64,000 bases of DNA from Sulfurospirillum sp. (GCA_030491005.1 JAKZMJ010000015.1:372001-436000), one strand, 5' to 3'. Numbered from the stretch's first letter, positions 15,769 through 25,098 are shown. Translations and numbers: made by a program. Notes: generated by a model not told the origin, from the sequence alone.

Positions 15769-17280
15769 ATGAATAAAAATGAATTACCAAAGATAGCTTT
15801 CTTGTACTTAGATTATGTTCTAAGATTTTTTGACCATTCAAACTTTAAAGGATGGCCTAATAAAATACACTCTATTACTTATCATTGGAAAAATGATAAA
15901 AATAGATTTATTAAAGAAGTTAAGAATAAAAAAATTGATATCTTAATTGGAAATATTCCTGCAACTGCTTATGATACTTTTGTTCAAATTTCAAAAGAAT
16001 TACCAAATGTTAGATTTGTACCATCTTTAGAGACTCAATTTCCAAATAAATCAAAAGAAAATGTAACACTATTTTGTGAAAAATATAATCTTAGTATTCC
16101 TAAGACCAAAATATTTTATGATAAACAAAAAGCAGATAAATACTTTAAAAATGAAGCAAGTTATCCACAAATAATTAAAAAATCTTATGGACCTTCAAAT
16201 TATGGTGGTTATTTCGTACATAAAGTAAATAGTCCAAGTGAAGCAAAAAAATTAGTTGAAGAAAAAAAGTATAATCCAATATATACACAAGATGGAATTG
16301 ATTTAAAACATTCAGGTGATTTAAGAATTATGCTAATAGGACATAAACCAGTATGTGCTTTTTGGAGGTTTTCAGGTAAAGGAGAGTGGATTACAAATAC
16401 TTCTCAAGGTGGAAGCATGTCTTATGACAATGTTCCTATGGCATCTTTAGAATTAGCAGTACAAGCAAGTAAAGCAGCAAAAGCAGAATATTGGGCTTGT
16501 GATATTGCAATTGATGCTAAAACTAATAAAGCTTACATTTTAGAATGTGCAACAGCATTTGCCGCTTTTCCATATATTAGAGATTGGATTTGTCAATACT
16601 TAATGTGGGATTTTTCACAAGGAGCATTTCAAAAACCTCATGTTCCTTTATTTTCTTGGGAAGAGTTAGGAAAAATAAATCCAAACCTTTTAAGAACTAT
16701 GAGACATATAGGCTTTGGACAATATACACAATCTAGTGATGCAGAATACTATACAAATGAAAAATACAATGAATTCATAATGGAAAAAACACTAGAAAGT
16801 AAGCTTAGTGATGTTCCTAAAAATATCAATATTGAAGATTTAGATATTTATAAAGATTTATTAAAACCAAATACTCAAGAAAAAAGTTGTGATGTACAAA
16901 AGATAAATTTAAATTCTACTTCATTAACTACTCTTATGAGTTTACATGCCATGGAAGAGGATTTAGCATTAGAAATTTTTGAATATACAAAAGATAATAT
17001 TATTACAGATACTTCAGATTTGCTTGATTTAGAATCAATTAATGAAACCATGATTAATACTTGGGAAGATGATATAGAAGATATGAGATTTAATATAAAT
17101 GACATAAAACACGAATATTTAATAAAAATCAAAGGTATAGGTGCTAAACTTGCAAAAAATATTGTAGCTAAGAAGGAAGACTTGGGCAAGTTTACTTGTC
17201 TTGATGAATTAAAAGATATTGATGGTATTGGTAAAAATAAATTTTATGAATTAAAATCAAGATTTAAAATAGGAGAATAA
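15769..17280 (+). CDS. ATP-grasp protein fused to C-terminal helix-hairpin-helix repeats
   Basis: A 503-residue protein. Residues 1-285 are a second, divergent ATP-grasp module: IIKKSYGPSNYGGYFV (135-150), DLRIML (184-189), WRFSGKGEWITNTSQGGS (199-215), D245 and E259. The usual metal-binding E-x-N is E259-C-A261 here, so one ligand is missing. Residues 379-405 resemble a degenerate helix-hairpin-helix, and 450-500 a canonical tandem one (LIKIKGIGAKLAKNIVAKKE, then LKDIDGIGKNKFYELKSRF), as in ComEA. The joining region 290-370 is unassigned. HhH domains usually bind DNA backbone, which is unexpected on a ligase; a protein-interaction or peptide-carrier role is possible. It ends 3 bases before the M14 gene. 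Confidence 0.8.
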   Translation: MNKNELPKIAFLYLDYVLRFFDHSNFKGWPNKIHSITYHWKNDKNRFIKEVKNKKIDILIGNIPATAYDTFVQISKELPNVRFVPSLETQFPNKSKENVTLFCEKYNLSIPKTKIFYDKQKADKYFKNEASYPQIIKKSYGPSNYGGYFVHKVNSPSEAKKLVEEKKYNPIYTQDGIDLKHSGDLRIMLIGHKPVCAFWRFSGKGEWITNTSQGGSMSYDNVPMASLELAVQASKAAKAEYWACDIAIDAKTNKAYILECATAFAAFPYIRDWICQYLMWDFSQGAFQKPHVPLFSWEELGKINPNLLRTMRHIGFGQYTQSSDAEYYTNEKYNEFIMEKTLESKLSDVPKNINIEDLDIYKDLLKPNTQEKSCDVQKINLNSTSLTTLMSLHAMEEDLALEIFEYTKDNIITDTSDLLDLESINETMINTWEDDIEDMRFNINDIKHEYLIKIKGIGAKLAKNIVAKKEDLGKFTCLDELKDIDGIGKNKFYELKSRFKIGE

Positions 17281-17283
17281 TTT

Positions 17284-19863
17284 TTGAAACAACTTTATAG
17301 GTCATACGAACAGTCAACAAATATATTTAATGATTATGCAAAAAAATATAATAAACATTTTAAAATAGAATCAATAGGAAAAACTTGGGAAAAAAGAGAT
17401 ATTAATTTACTTACAATATCACAAGATATTAATACAGCACATACTAAACCTGCTTTATTTTTTACAGGTACTATTCATGCAAGAGAGTGGGTAGGTCACG
17501 AACTTGCACTTGAGTTTACAAAACATATTTTAGAAAATATTGAACATGATTTAAACTTACTATCTTATTTAAAAAATGCAACTATATATATAGTTCCTTG
17601 TGCTAATCCTGATGGTTATGAATACTCAAGAACACATTTTTCTTTTTGGAGAAAAAATAGACGACCTAATGCTGATGGAACTTTTGGAGTTGATTTAAAT
17701 AGAAATTTTCCAATTGGTTTTATTCATAGTACTCAAACAAACTCTAATATCTATGGAGGTCCCAATCCTTTTTCAGAACCTGAGAGTTTAGCTATTAAGC
17801 ACTTTATAGAGACACATAAAAATATTACATTAGCTCTTGATTATCACTCTCAAGGTAATGTTTTTTTTCCAGCTCATGATTTTAGATATGAAGATACTAT
17901 TGATACAACTGATATGAATATTTTATGTGCAAATATGGCTGAAGAGATTAGAAAAATATCAGGAAGAGAATATGGAATACATCAAGGAAAACCACCTGCT
18001 AAACTAATATCAGGAAGTGGAAGAGAGTTTTATTATTCTAAAGGAATACTCTCAGTAGTTGTAGAAGTGGGTACTAGAAATATAAGTGATTATTTAGATG
18101 ATATGAATGAACATTTAAGAGAACATATACAAGCTTTATTAATAACACTTAAAGAAGTACCAAATTATAGTAAAAGCTCTACTAAAAGAGTGTCTTCTTT
18201 TGAAGTTAGCGAAATAGGATCATCTCGTGTTGGTTTGAAATGGGATTATGAACAAAGTGATGATATATTTTTTGAAATTTATAGAAGCCATAAAGATAAA
18301 AGTTTTTGTCTTGAATCAAATTTTATAGTCAAAACAAAAAAGTTGGAATTTACAGATATTAACTTAGACTCTAATAAAGATTATTTTTATAATATTAGAG
18401 TTGTAAATAAAGTTTCAAATTTAAAATCACCATTTTATCCAGAAATAAAAGTAAGAACTAAATTAGAATTTGATGAATTTTCAAGAACTTATTATGCAAT
18501 TGCTTCAAAAACTGGTTATGTCTGTGAAAACCATAAAACAAATGCTAATCATTTTGCTGTGAATTCATTATTCGTAGGAGTTGATACTAACAAAGGTATT
18601 TCTTATGCTATTGTAAGTATAGATATAAAATCTTTACCACAAAATGCTCTTATTAAAACAGCTTCATTTAACTTATACCCAATTAATAGAGTTTCTACAA
18701 CTATTGAAAAATACGGAGAATGGAATGTAGGAATTGTAAATCAAGATACGATGGGTGATATTACAGATTTTGAAGATGTTCATAATATGGAAATATTAAC
18801 TTATATTGGAAGACCTACTCAATCTCACCAATTAACACAAGGTATATGGAGAACTTGGGAACTATCAGGTTTGGAAGCTGGAATATTAAATTCACAGATA
18901 AAAAATGAACAAATTATTTTAAGAATTGAGGGACCAAAAGAGTTAAAAGTTAATAGAAATAAACAAATGATGCAATGGGATATAGGTTATGGGAAGTTTG
19001 GCTTTGGATTAACTTATAGACCAAGGTTTGAATTAACATACCAATTAGAAGCAAATACAACAACACTATACCCTAAAGCTTTATGTACTTTAAGCAAAGA
19101 CAAAATAATAAAAGATCAATTAATTTCTGGTTTTGATAAGAATGCTTTTAAAATTTATTCTACTTTTGAATTTAATCTATCTTCTTTGCCAAATTATGAT
19201 TATACTATGATTACAAAAGCATATTTTGAATTAAATTCAACAAAAATATATTTAAAAGATGATATAAGATTTCATTTAGAATTTGTTGATGAAAATATAA
19301 ATAATAATTATGATGAAATTCATAACCGAGATATTATTCAAAACATTGGCTATGATGTTAGTGCAAATGAACTAAAAAATAACCAAACTCAATATTTTGT
19401 TTTTGATGCTTTCGCCCAAAAACAACTAAATGAAAAATTAAAAAATAAATCAGATATTACTTTTATTTTAAATCCAACTTCTTCAAAAAAACTCTTAAAA
19501 GATAAAACAATTTCATGGGAAATAAGTAATTCCGATTTAGCTCCAAAATTAATAATTGAACATATACCAAAAAGACGCTTTGGTGTAGAACAAATAACAA
19601 ATTTAAAACTTACAAATGAGAACTCTAAAATAAAACTTTTATGGAAAAACCCAAATAATAAAGACTTCAAAGGTGTAAAAGTCATAAGTAATCCTCATAG
19701 AATTCCATTTTCACATATGGATGGAAATAAGCTTTATGCTGGTACTGATGAGTTTACTTACGATGAATTTGGGGCAAGTGATATAAATAAATATTATGCT
19801 GTATTTACTTATGATGATGTTCCAAATTATTCAAAAGCACAAATCCTAGAATATAAAGCTTAG
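17284..19863 (+). CDS. M14 zinc carboxypeptidase with FnIII and beta-sandwich extensions
   Basis: An 859-residue protein. Translation probably starts at TTG 17284 with AGGAG 8 bases before it. Residues 1-290 are an M14 carboxypeptidase: zinc ligands H65 and E68 (HARE) and H188 (DYHSQG), carboxylate-binding N139-R140 (VDLNRNFP), and catalytic E261 (VVVEVGT). Residues about 300-395 and 775-859 look like FnIII domains. Between them are two beta-sandwich modules of about 190 residues resembling DNRLRE/CBM-like domains. There is no signal peptide, which is odd for such a surface-style architecture, so the enzyme is predicted to be cytoplasmic or exported by an unusual route. It closes the M20/ATP-grasp operon. 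Confidence 0.85.
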   Translation: MKQLYRSYEQSTNIFNDYAKKYNKHFKIESIGKTWEKRDINLLTISQDINTAHTKPALFFTGTIHAREWVGHELALEFTKHILENIEHDLNLLSYLKNATIYIVPCANPDGYEYSRTHFSFWRKNRRPNADGTFGVDLNRNFPIGFIHSTQTNSNIYGGPNPFSEPESLAIKHFIETHKNITLALDYHSQGNVFFPAHDFRYEDTIDTTDMNILCANMAEEIRKISGREYGIHQGKPPAKLISGSGREFYYSKGILSVVVEVGTRNISDYLDDMNEHLREHIQALLITLKEVPNYSKSSTKRVSSFEVSEIGSSRVGLKWDYEQSDDIFFEIYRSHKDKSFCLESNFIVKTKKLEFTDINLDSNKDYFYNIRVVNKVSNLKSPFYPEIKVRTKLEFDEFSRTYYAIASKTGYVCENHKTNANHFAVNSLFVGVDTNKGISYAIVSIDIKSLPQNALIKTASFNLYPINRVSTTIEKYGEWNVGIVNQDTMGDITDFEDVHNMEILTYIGRPTQSHQLTQGIWRTWELSGLEAGILNSQIKNEQIILRIEGPKELKVNRNKQMMQWDIGYGKFGFGLTYRPRFELTYQLEANTTTLYPKALCTLSKDKIIKDQLISGFDKNAFKIYSTFEFNLSSLPNYDYTMITKAYFELNSTKIYLKDDIRFHLEFVDENINNNYDEIHNRDIIQNIGYDVSANELKNNQTQYFVFDAFAQKQLNEKLKNKSDITFILNPTSSKKLLKDKTISWEISNSDLAPKLIIEHIPKRRFGVEQITNLKLTNENSKIKLLWKNPNNKDFKGVKVISNPHRIPFSHMDGNKLYAGTDEFTYDEFGASDINKYYAVFTYDDVPNYSKAQILEYKA

Positions 19864-19883
19864 ATGATTAATCATCTAAGCTT
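19856..19883. terminator. Perfect 28-base palindrome at the end of the M14 gene
   Basis: A perfect palindrome (12-bp stem, 4-base loop) with HindIII-like AAGCTT at both ends spans the M14 stop codon. It lies between the convergent M14 and dUTPase genes. U tracts are weak on both sides, so it is a likely but imperfect bidirectional terminator. Confidence 0.55.
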
Positions 19884-19910
19884 GTAAAATTAATGTAGAA
19901 TTAGATTAAT

Positions 19911-20837
19911 TTATACTCTCTTTAACTTAGAGTAAACCTCTGATAATTCTAAGTAAAGTTCATCTAAACTTATATTATCACTTTGTTTTAAAAGCTCTAC
20001 CATCACGATATTGTCTTCTTTATTATTCCAAACTTTTATATATGTACCTTCTTTATAACCATGTTCTTGTCTAAATTTATTTAAACAATTTTTACCTATA
20101 TAAAGTTTTTGTAACCAAGAAAATGATAAACCAGAAACTTTACAAGATTTAAAAAATTGATCAATAAATCTTTCTACACCAGAAAAAGATGGCATATTTC
20201 CTGTTTGTATTGCTAAGGCTATATAAGATAATTTTTCAGCTTCTTCTGTCATAAGTTTAATATTTATATTACTAGATGGCTCATAAATACAATGAGTATT
20301 TACTAAAGATACAGCTTTTGGTATATTTGTTTCTTGTAAAATATAAGACATTAAAAAATGCCAAACATCTACTAGTTCAATATGAATATTGTTAAAATCA
20401 GCATCTGCATTAATATTTTTCCAATGTTTCCAAGGTGTTGATTCTATTAATTCAGAAACTTCCATATGAATACATCTAAGCCAGTTAATTTCTTTTCCAA
20501 ACTTATTAATTCCTAGTTCCCAATTTTTACCATTGGTTGAGTCATTTAATTTCTTTTGCAATAAAAACATTTCTTCTAATTTAGAAGGAAAGGATGAAGA
20601 TTCATCTAATAAAGTAGCCAAGGGCAAACATTCATCAACTAAAGAATCTAACCTCATATCTATTTTATGACTATTAGCCTCTAAACTTTGAATTAGTAAA
20701 CTTACAATTTGAGGAGATTTATCATCTTTTTTCCACAATTGAATATCTTTTGCTTCAAATCCAATATACTTTATAAATTCTTCTACTGAACTAAAACCTA
20801 ATACTTTAATACTATTTTCTAAATCTTTATACGACAA
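19911..20837 (-). CDS. Dimeric dUTPase (all-alpha NTP pyrophosphatase) with an extra N-terminal HTH-like domain
   Basis: A 308-residue protein. Residues about 86-308 match Campylobacter-type dimeric dUTPase: LLQKKLNDSTNGKNWELGI, then E126-V-S-E129 and the WKHWKN core, then E154-L-V-D157 followed by VWHFLMS. The ExxE and ExxD pairs are the magnesium ligands of the MazG-like fold. It converts dUTP to dUMP, limiting uracil in DNA and feeding thymidylate synthesis. The first 85 residues are additional: SSVEEFIKYIGFEAKDIQLW, then KKDDKSPQIVSLLIQSLE resembles an XRE-type helix-turn-helix. The gene is alone, convergent with the M14 operon and divergent from an ABC ATPase. The ATG at 20837 appears to be the only good start. 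Confidence 0.87.
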   Translation of the reverse strand: MSYKDLENSIKVLGFSSVEEFIKYIGFEAKDIQLWKKDDKSPQIVSLLIQSLEANSHKIDMRLDSLVDECLPLATLLDESSSFPSKLEEMFLLQKKLNDSTNGKNWELGINKFGKEINWLRCIHMEVSELIESTPWKHWKNINADADFNNIHIELVDVWHFLMSYILQETNIPKAVSLVNTHCIYEPSSNINIKLMTEEAEKLSYIALAIQTGNMPSFSGVERFIDQFFKSCKVSGLSFSWLQKLYIGKNCLNKFRQEHGYKEGTYIKVWNNKEDNIVMVELLKQSDNISLDELYLELSEVYSKLKRV

Positions 20838-21072
20838 ATTAACTCCTGATTATTAGTAAATATACATTATACTAAAATTAATTTAAAGGTCACTTTACTT
20901 AAAATTACTTAAAATTAATCTTAGGTAATTAAGTGTTACTTGAATAATTTATATCTTAAATTTAATATAGTTTACATTATAATTAAATTTATAAAATTTA
21001 CATAATTGTACCAATTCTTACTTTATTTAAATTAGCTAATTTAATTATAAATATATTATACAAAGGGTTCTA

Positions 21073-21879
21073 ATGAATATTATAGATTTTAAAAATGTAT
21101 CTGTATCTTATGATTATAGATTTATAGTATTAAAAAATATAAATCTTACTATTAAAGAAGGTGAGCATTGGCTTATATTAGGTGCTAATGGTTCTGGTAA
21201 AACTACACTTCTTAAACTAATGTCAAATGATTTATACCCAAATACTAATTGTGCATTTAAAAAAGAAATCTTTGGACAAGAAAAATGGAATATTAGCGAA
21301 CTAAAAAATTACTTAGGCTTAGTCACTAATGATTTACAAAATGAATTTATCTATAATGCAAGAAATTCTACTGCTTATGATATTATTATTTCATCTTTTT
21401 ATTCTAGTTTAGGAAAAATGCAACATCATATTTATACAAAAGAACAAATACAAAAAACAAATGACATATTAAAAGAATTAAACTTAATAGAACTTAAAAA
21501 TAAAAAGTCTTATGAAATGTCAACAGGAGAACTTAGAAAGTGTCTTATAGCAAGAGCATTAATACATAAGCCAAAAGCTTTGCTTTTAGATGAACCAAGT
21601 TCAGGTTTAGATATAAAGGCTCAACATCAATTTGTACTATTATTAAAACAACTAAGTAAAAAATTAAGTATTATTATCATAACTCACCATTTAGAAGAAA
21701 TTTTTGAAGAAATTACAAATGTAGCTCTAATTCATAATAATGAAATATATAAACAAGGTAAAAAAGATTTATTGATGACAAGTTCAAATATCTCAAAAGT
21801 TTTTGATTTAGAACTTAATATTAAAAAAGTAAATCATAGGTATTTTATTGAAAATATTATAAAAGAAAATAAATATTAA
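21073..21879 (+). CDS. Stand-alone ABC transporter ATP-binding protein
   Basis: A 268-residue ABC ATPase: Walker A LGANGSGKTT (about residues 37-46), signature STGELRK, Walker B ALLLDEPSSGLD, and the switch His in IITHHLEE. The layout resembles the YlmA/ModF branch, where the protein often acts without its own permease. No permease or binding protein gene lies nearby. AAAGGG precedes the ATG. The 235-base gap upstream is AT-rich, contains a short direct repeat of ACTTAAAATT near 20900, and must carry promoters for both divergent genes. Confidence 0.8.
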   Translation: MNIIDFKNVSVSYDYRFIVLKNINLTIKEGEHWLILGANGSGKTTLLKLMSNDLYPNTNCAFKKEIFGQEKWNISELKNYLGLVTNDLQNEFIYNARNSTAYDIIISSFYSSLGKMQHHIYTKEQIQKTNDILKELNLIELKNKKSYEMSTGELRKCLIARALIHKPKALLLDEPSSGLDIKAQHQFVLLLKQLSKKLSIIIITHHLEEIFEEITNVALIHNNEIYKQGKKDLLMTSSNISKVFDLELNIKKVNHRYFIENIIKENKY

Positions 21880-21978
21880 GATAATAGTATTTTGTAAATC
21901 AATACAAAACATTAGAACTAAAGTCCTAATGCTCTATTATTGTTATATATTATTATTTTATAGAATTGTTATTTGTAA

Positions 21979-22329
21979 TTAAACAAACGAGATAAATGCC
22001 ATAGGTGAGGCATCACCTCTTCTTATTCTTGTTTTTACAATAGAAGTATATCCACCATTTCTATTTTCATATTTTGGTGCTATTTCATTTATTAATTTTT
22101 TTGTACTTTCTTTATCTTGCAAAACAGAAAACACAATTCTATGTGTATTTAAATCTGCATTTCTTGAAGTAGTTACTAATTTTTCAATAAATCTTTTTAA
22201 TTCTTTTGCTTTTGGTACAGTAGTTTCAATCTTTTCTCTTAGAATTATCGCAATTGCCAAGTTTTTTAACAATGCTTTTCTATGTGAAGAAGTTCTACTT
22301 AATTTTCTATATCCATGCTTATGTCTCAT
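21979..22329 (-). CDS. rplQ: 50S ribosomal protein L17
   Basis: A 116-residue basic protein starting [20 protein letters not shown], the L17 signature, and ending with [20 protein letters not shown]. It is the last gene of the alpha operon, 15 bases after rpoA. Two small hairpins lie beyond the stop in 21880-21978 and probably end both this operon and the facing ABC gene. Confidence 0.98.
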   Translation of the reverse strand: MRHKHGYRKLSRTSSHRKALLKNLAIAIILREKIETTVPKAKELKRFIEKLVTTSRNADLNTHRIVFSVLQDKESTKKLINEIAPKYENRNGGYTSIVKTRIRRGDASPMAFISFV

Positions 22330-22344
22330 ATCAAACCTTTAATT

Positions 22345-23343
22345 TTATACTTTATGTTGTTCTATTTTTTTTCTTAATGCAGACGCTATATCTTCAGAAA
22401 GTGAATCTTCAATTGGAAAACCTAAAGATTCTAACTTATCATAAATCTCATCATAAGATTTTTTTCCTAAGTTTTTAATATTTTTAACTTCTATTTCACT
22501 CATAAGTACTAATTCACCTAAGAATTTCAAACCAGCTCTATCTAAAGAGTTAAATGATCTTGCACTTAAATTTAATTCATCAATTTTTACAATCAAATCT
22601 TTTAGTTCAATAGGTTCTTCACTTAAAGTCCCAACTTTAACTTCTGAGAGATTAAAAACTTTATTAAATACAGACATTTGTTCATACATAACAGATACAG
22701 CTTCTTGAAATGCTGTCGTTGGAGTAATTTGTCCATTTGTACATACAGTTATAATAGCTTTTTCATAATTGGGATTATCTTCAACTAACATTTTTTCTAT
22801 TGTATAAACGACTTTTTTAACAGGTGCAAAAAAAGCATCTAATGGAATATAATCAGTTCCGATTATTTCTCTTATGTCTTCAGAAGGTACATATCCAATA
22901 CCTTTTTGAATAATAACAGAAAAAGTTAAATTACAATCAGCATTAATAGTAGCTAAATGAACATCAGGAGAAACAACTTCAACTTCACTATTAGTTAAAT
23001 CTGAACCTTTAATTTCTTTTGAGCCATCAAAAGAATATTCAACTTCAACTTGTTCTTGGTCACCATTTATTTTAAATTTCATATTTTTAAGATTAATAAT
23101 AAAAATAGCTATATCTTCAAGCATTCCTCTTAATGAATCAAACTCATGAGTAGCACCATCAATTTTAAGTGCAATTGGTGCAAATCCAACTGAACTTGAT
23201 AATAAAAGTCTTTTCAAAGGATGAGCTAAAGTAATAGCAAAACCACTTTCAAATGGATATGCTATGATCTTAGCTTCATTATCGCTTATCATTTCTATAT
23301 TGACTTCAGTTGGTAAATACGGTGTTTCTGCAAATTTCTTCAT
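22345..23343 (-). CDS. rpoA: RNA polymerase alpha subunit
   Basis: A 332-residue protein with the alpha N-terminal dimerisation domain (FESGFAITLAHPLKRLLLSS) and a C-terminal domain with helix-hairpin-helix (LNLSARSFNSLDRAGLKFLG, then IKNLGKKSYDEI). It assembles the core enzyme and contacts activators and UP elements. It lies between rpsD and rplQ, the universal order. Length and domains are complete. Confidence 0.98.
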   Translation of the reverse strand: MKKFAETPYLPTEVNIEMISDNEAKIIAYPFESGFAITLAHPLKRLLLSSSVGFAPIALKIDGATHEFDSLRGMLEDIAIFIINLKNMKFKINGDQEQVEVEYSFDGSKEIKGSDLTNSEVEVVSPDVHLATINADCNLTFSVIIQKGIGYVPSEDIREIIGTDYIPLDAFFAPVKKVVYTIEKMLVEDNPNYEKAIITVCTNGQITPTTAFQEAVSVMYEQMSVFNKVFNLSEVKVGTLSEEPIELKDLIVKIDELNLSARSFNSLDRAGLKFLGELVLMSEIEVKNIKNLGKKSYDEIYDKLESLGFPIEDSLSEDIASALRKKIEQHKV

Positions 23344-23355
23344 ATATTGCTACCT

Positions 23356-23982
23356 TTATTTAGAATATAACTCTACTATTAGTCTCTCTTCAACAGGAAT
23401 AACTACTTCTTCTCTTGTAGGAATTCTAGTAAAAATACCAAATACTTTTTCTTTTTCAACATCAACCCAATCAACCATTCCAGTTTGATTAGTTAATTCT
23501 AATGCTCTTTGTACTTGAGGATTAGATTTGAATTTTTCTTTTACTTCAATTTTTTGACCAGCTTTTACTACATATGAAGGAATATCTAGTTTTTTACCAT
23601 CGACTAATATATGTCCATGAGTTGTTATTTGTCTTGCAAACGCTCTAGTTGTTGCAAATCCCATTCTATATACTACATTATCTAATCTTTGTTCAATTGA
23701 AGTAATTAAGTTCGAACCTGTATTACCATCTCTTGCAGCTGCTTTTTTAAAGTATTTTCTGAATTGTTTTTCAGAAACACCATACATAAATTTAGCTTTT
23801 TGTTTTTCTTTTAATTGTAAACCATACTCTGAAATTTTACTTCTTCTTTGACCATGTTGCCCTGGAGGGAATGGTCTTTTTTCTAAAGCTGATTTTCCGT
23901 TAAGTCTTCGCTCACCTTTTAAACCAAGGTCTGCATCTAATCTTCTTTCTATTTTCTCTACTGGTCCTGTATATCTTGACAT
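23356..23982 (-). CDS. rpsD: 30S ribosomal protein S4
   Basis: A 208-residue primary rRNA-binding protein starting [20 protein letters not shown]. It has the S4 core ([11 protein letters not shown]) and the S4 RNA-binding module ([20 protein letters not shown]). The position between rpsK and rpoA is standard. It has no zinc-binding cysteines, so it is the C-minus type. Confidence 0.98.
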   Translation of the reverse strand: MSRYTGPVEKIERRLDADLGLKGERRLNGKSALEKRPFPPGQHGQRRSKISEYGLQLKEKQKAKFMYGVSEKQFRKYFKKAAARDGNTGSNLITSIEQRLDNVVYRMGFATTRAFARQITTHGHILVDGKKLDIPSYVVKAGQKIEVKEKFKSNPQVQRALELTNQTGMVDWVDVEKEKVFGIFTRIPTREEVVIPVEERLIVELYSK

Positions 23983-23993
23983 TATTTTGCTCC

Positions 23994-24386
23994 TTACACT
24001 CTTCTTCTCTTAGGAGGTCGACAACCATTATGTGGTAATGGTGTAACATCCTTTAACCATGTAACTCTAATACCTTCTAATGCCCCAACAGCCTTAACAG
24101 CTGTATCTCTTCCAGATCCAGGTCCTTGAATTTTGATTCCAACATTTTTAATACCATGCTCCATTGCTTTTTTCATAGCATCTTCAACTGCTGCTTGAGC
24201 TGCAAAAGGAGTAGATTTCTTACTACCTTTAAAACCTAAGTTTCCAGCTGAACTCCAAGTAATAGCATTTCCTGCATTATCAGTTATAGTTACCATTGTA
24301 TTATTAAATGTTGCCGCAATATGAACAATACCATCAGCAATATTCTTTTTTACAACTTTTTTTCTAGTTACTTTTCTCTTTGCCAT
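23994..24386 (-). CDS. rpsK: 30S ribosomal protein S11
   Basis: A 130-residue protein with [18 protein letters not shown], then [19 protein letters not shown] and the C-terminus [12 protein letters not shown], all diagnostic of S11 in the platform of the small subunit. It lies between rpsM and rpsD in the alpha operon. Confidence 0.98.
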   Translation of the reverse strand: MAKRKVTRKKVVKKNIADGIVHIAATFNNTMVTITDNAGNAITWSSAGNLGFKGSKKSTPFAAQAAVEDAMKKAMEHGIKNVGIKIQGPGSGRDTAVKAVGALEGIRVTWLKDVTPLPHNGCRPPKRRRV

Positions 24387-24396
24387 TTAATAATCC

Positions 24397-24765
24397 TTAT
24401 TTGCTAGCTGCGCCAACGGTTCTTTTTTTACCTTTTCTAGTTCGTGCATTAGTTTTAGTCTTCTGCCCTCTACAAGGTAAACCTTTTCTATGTCTCATAC
24501 CTCTATATGAACCTAAATCCATTAAAGATTTTATATCCATAGCAACTTTTTTTCGTAAATCACCCTCGACCATATATGATGCTTGAAGTTCTTTTCTAAT
24601 TGCTGCTGCTTCATCTTCTGTAATTTCATAAGCTCTTTTGTTAAAATCAATTCCAACTGCTTTTAAAATCAACCTTGAATTATGTAAACCTACACCATAG
24701 ATGTAAGTTAAAGCATATTCCATTCTTTTTTTGTTTGGTAAATCAACACCTGCTATTCTTGCCAT
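24397..24765 (-). CDS. rpsM: 30S ribosomal protein S13
   Basis: A 122-residue protein starting [20 protein letters not shown], with the C-terminal [20 protein letters not shown] tail that contacts tRNA in the P site. It follows rpmJ by 6 bases. Confidence 0.98.
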   Translation of the reverse strand: MARIAGVDLPNKKRMEYALTYIYGVGLHNSRLILKAVGIDFNKRAYEITEDEAAAIRKELQASYMVEGDLRKKVAMDIKSLMDLGSYRGMRHRKGLPCRGQKTKTNARTRKGKKRTVGAASK

Positions 24766-24771
24766 GCTTTT

Positions 24772-24885
24772 TTATCCTTGTCTTTGTTTATGTTTTTTTG
24801 TCTCGCAAATAACTCTTACGACACCTCTTCGTTTGACAATTTTACATTTGTCGCACATCTTTTTAACTGAAGCTCTTACTTTCAT
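24772..24885 (-). CDS. rpmJ: 50S ribosomal protein L36
   Basis: A 37-residue protein found by direct reading: it begins [20 protein letters not shown] and continues [17 protein letters not shown]. The zinc ligands C11, C14, C27 and H32 are all present, so it is the zinc-binding C-plus form. AGGAC lies upstream of the ATG. It is the first gene of the rpmJ-rpsM-rpsK-rpsD-rpoA-rplQ operon; infA and secY are not adjacent. Confidence 0.97.
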   Translation of the reverse strand: MKVRASVKKMCDKCKIVKRRGVVRVICETKKHKQRQG

Positions 24886-24939
24886 AAGTTGTCCTTCTTT
24901 GTGTATTTTTTCCAGATTTTAAAAGGAATAAATAAAATA

Positions 24940-24945
24940 ATTATA
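24940..24945 (-). promoter_or_regulatory. Probable -10 box of the ribosomal alpha operon
   Basis: TATAAT on the minus strand, about 55 bases upstream of the rpmJ ATG, within an AT-rich gap (24886-25098). The predicted leader is about 48 bases. No S4-binding pseudoknot could be confirmed by eye. The remainder of the gap shows only an 8-bp inverted repeat (arms 25074-25081 and 25101-25108) at the end of nth. Confidence 0.4.
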
Positions 24946-25098
24946 ATATTTATCCAAATTTTTATAAAACACAAATATTTTATAAAAACTTCTTTAATGC
25001 TTAAAAAATGGAATGAGATTATATTTAATTTTTGCTTAAGAAGATATTAATATTTTTAAATAAGAACTTGAATACCAAGATTAAACAATATAGCTAAT

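Noticed and set aside
13742-19863. Graspetide (ATP-grasp RiPP) cluster
   Set aside because: No small precursor peptide gene was found between or around the four genes; gaps are at most 14 bases within the operon, and the upstream leader holds no plausible precursor frame.
20838-21072. Mobile element or integration site between the dUTPase and ABC genes
   Set aside because: There is no tRNA, no terminal inverted repeats and no transposase or integrase; only a short direct repeat was seen.
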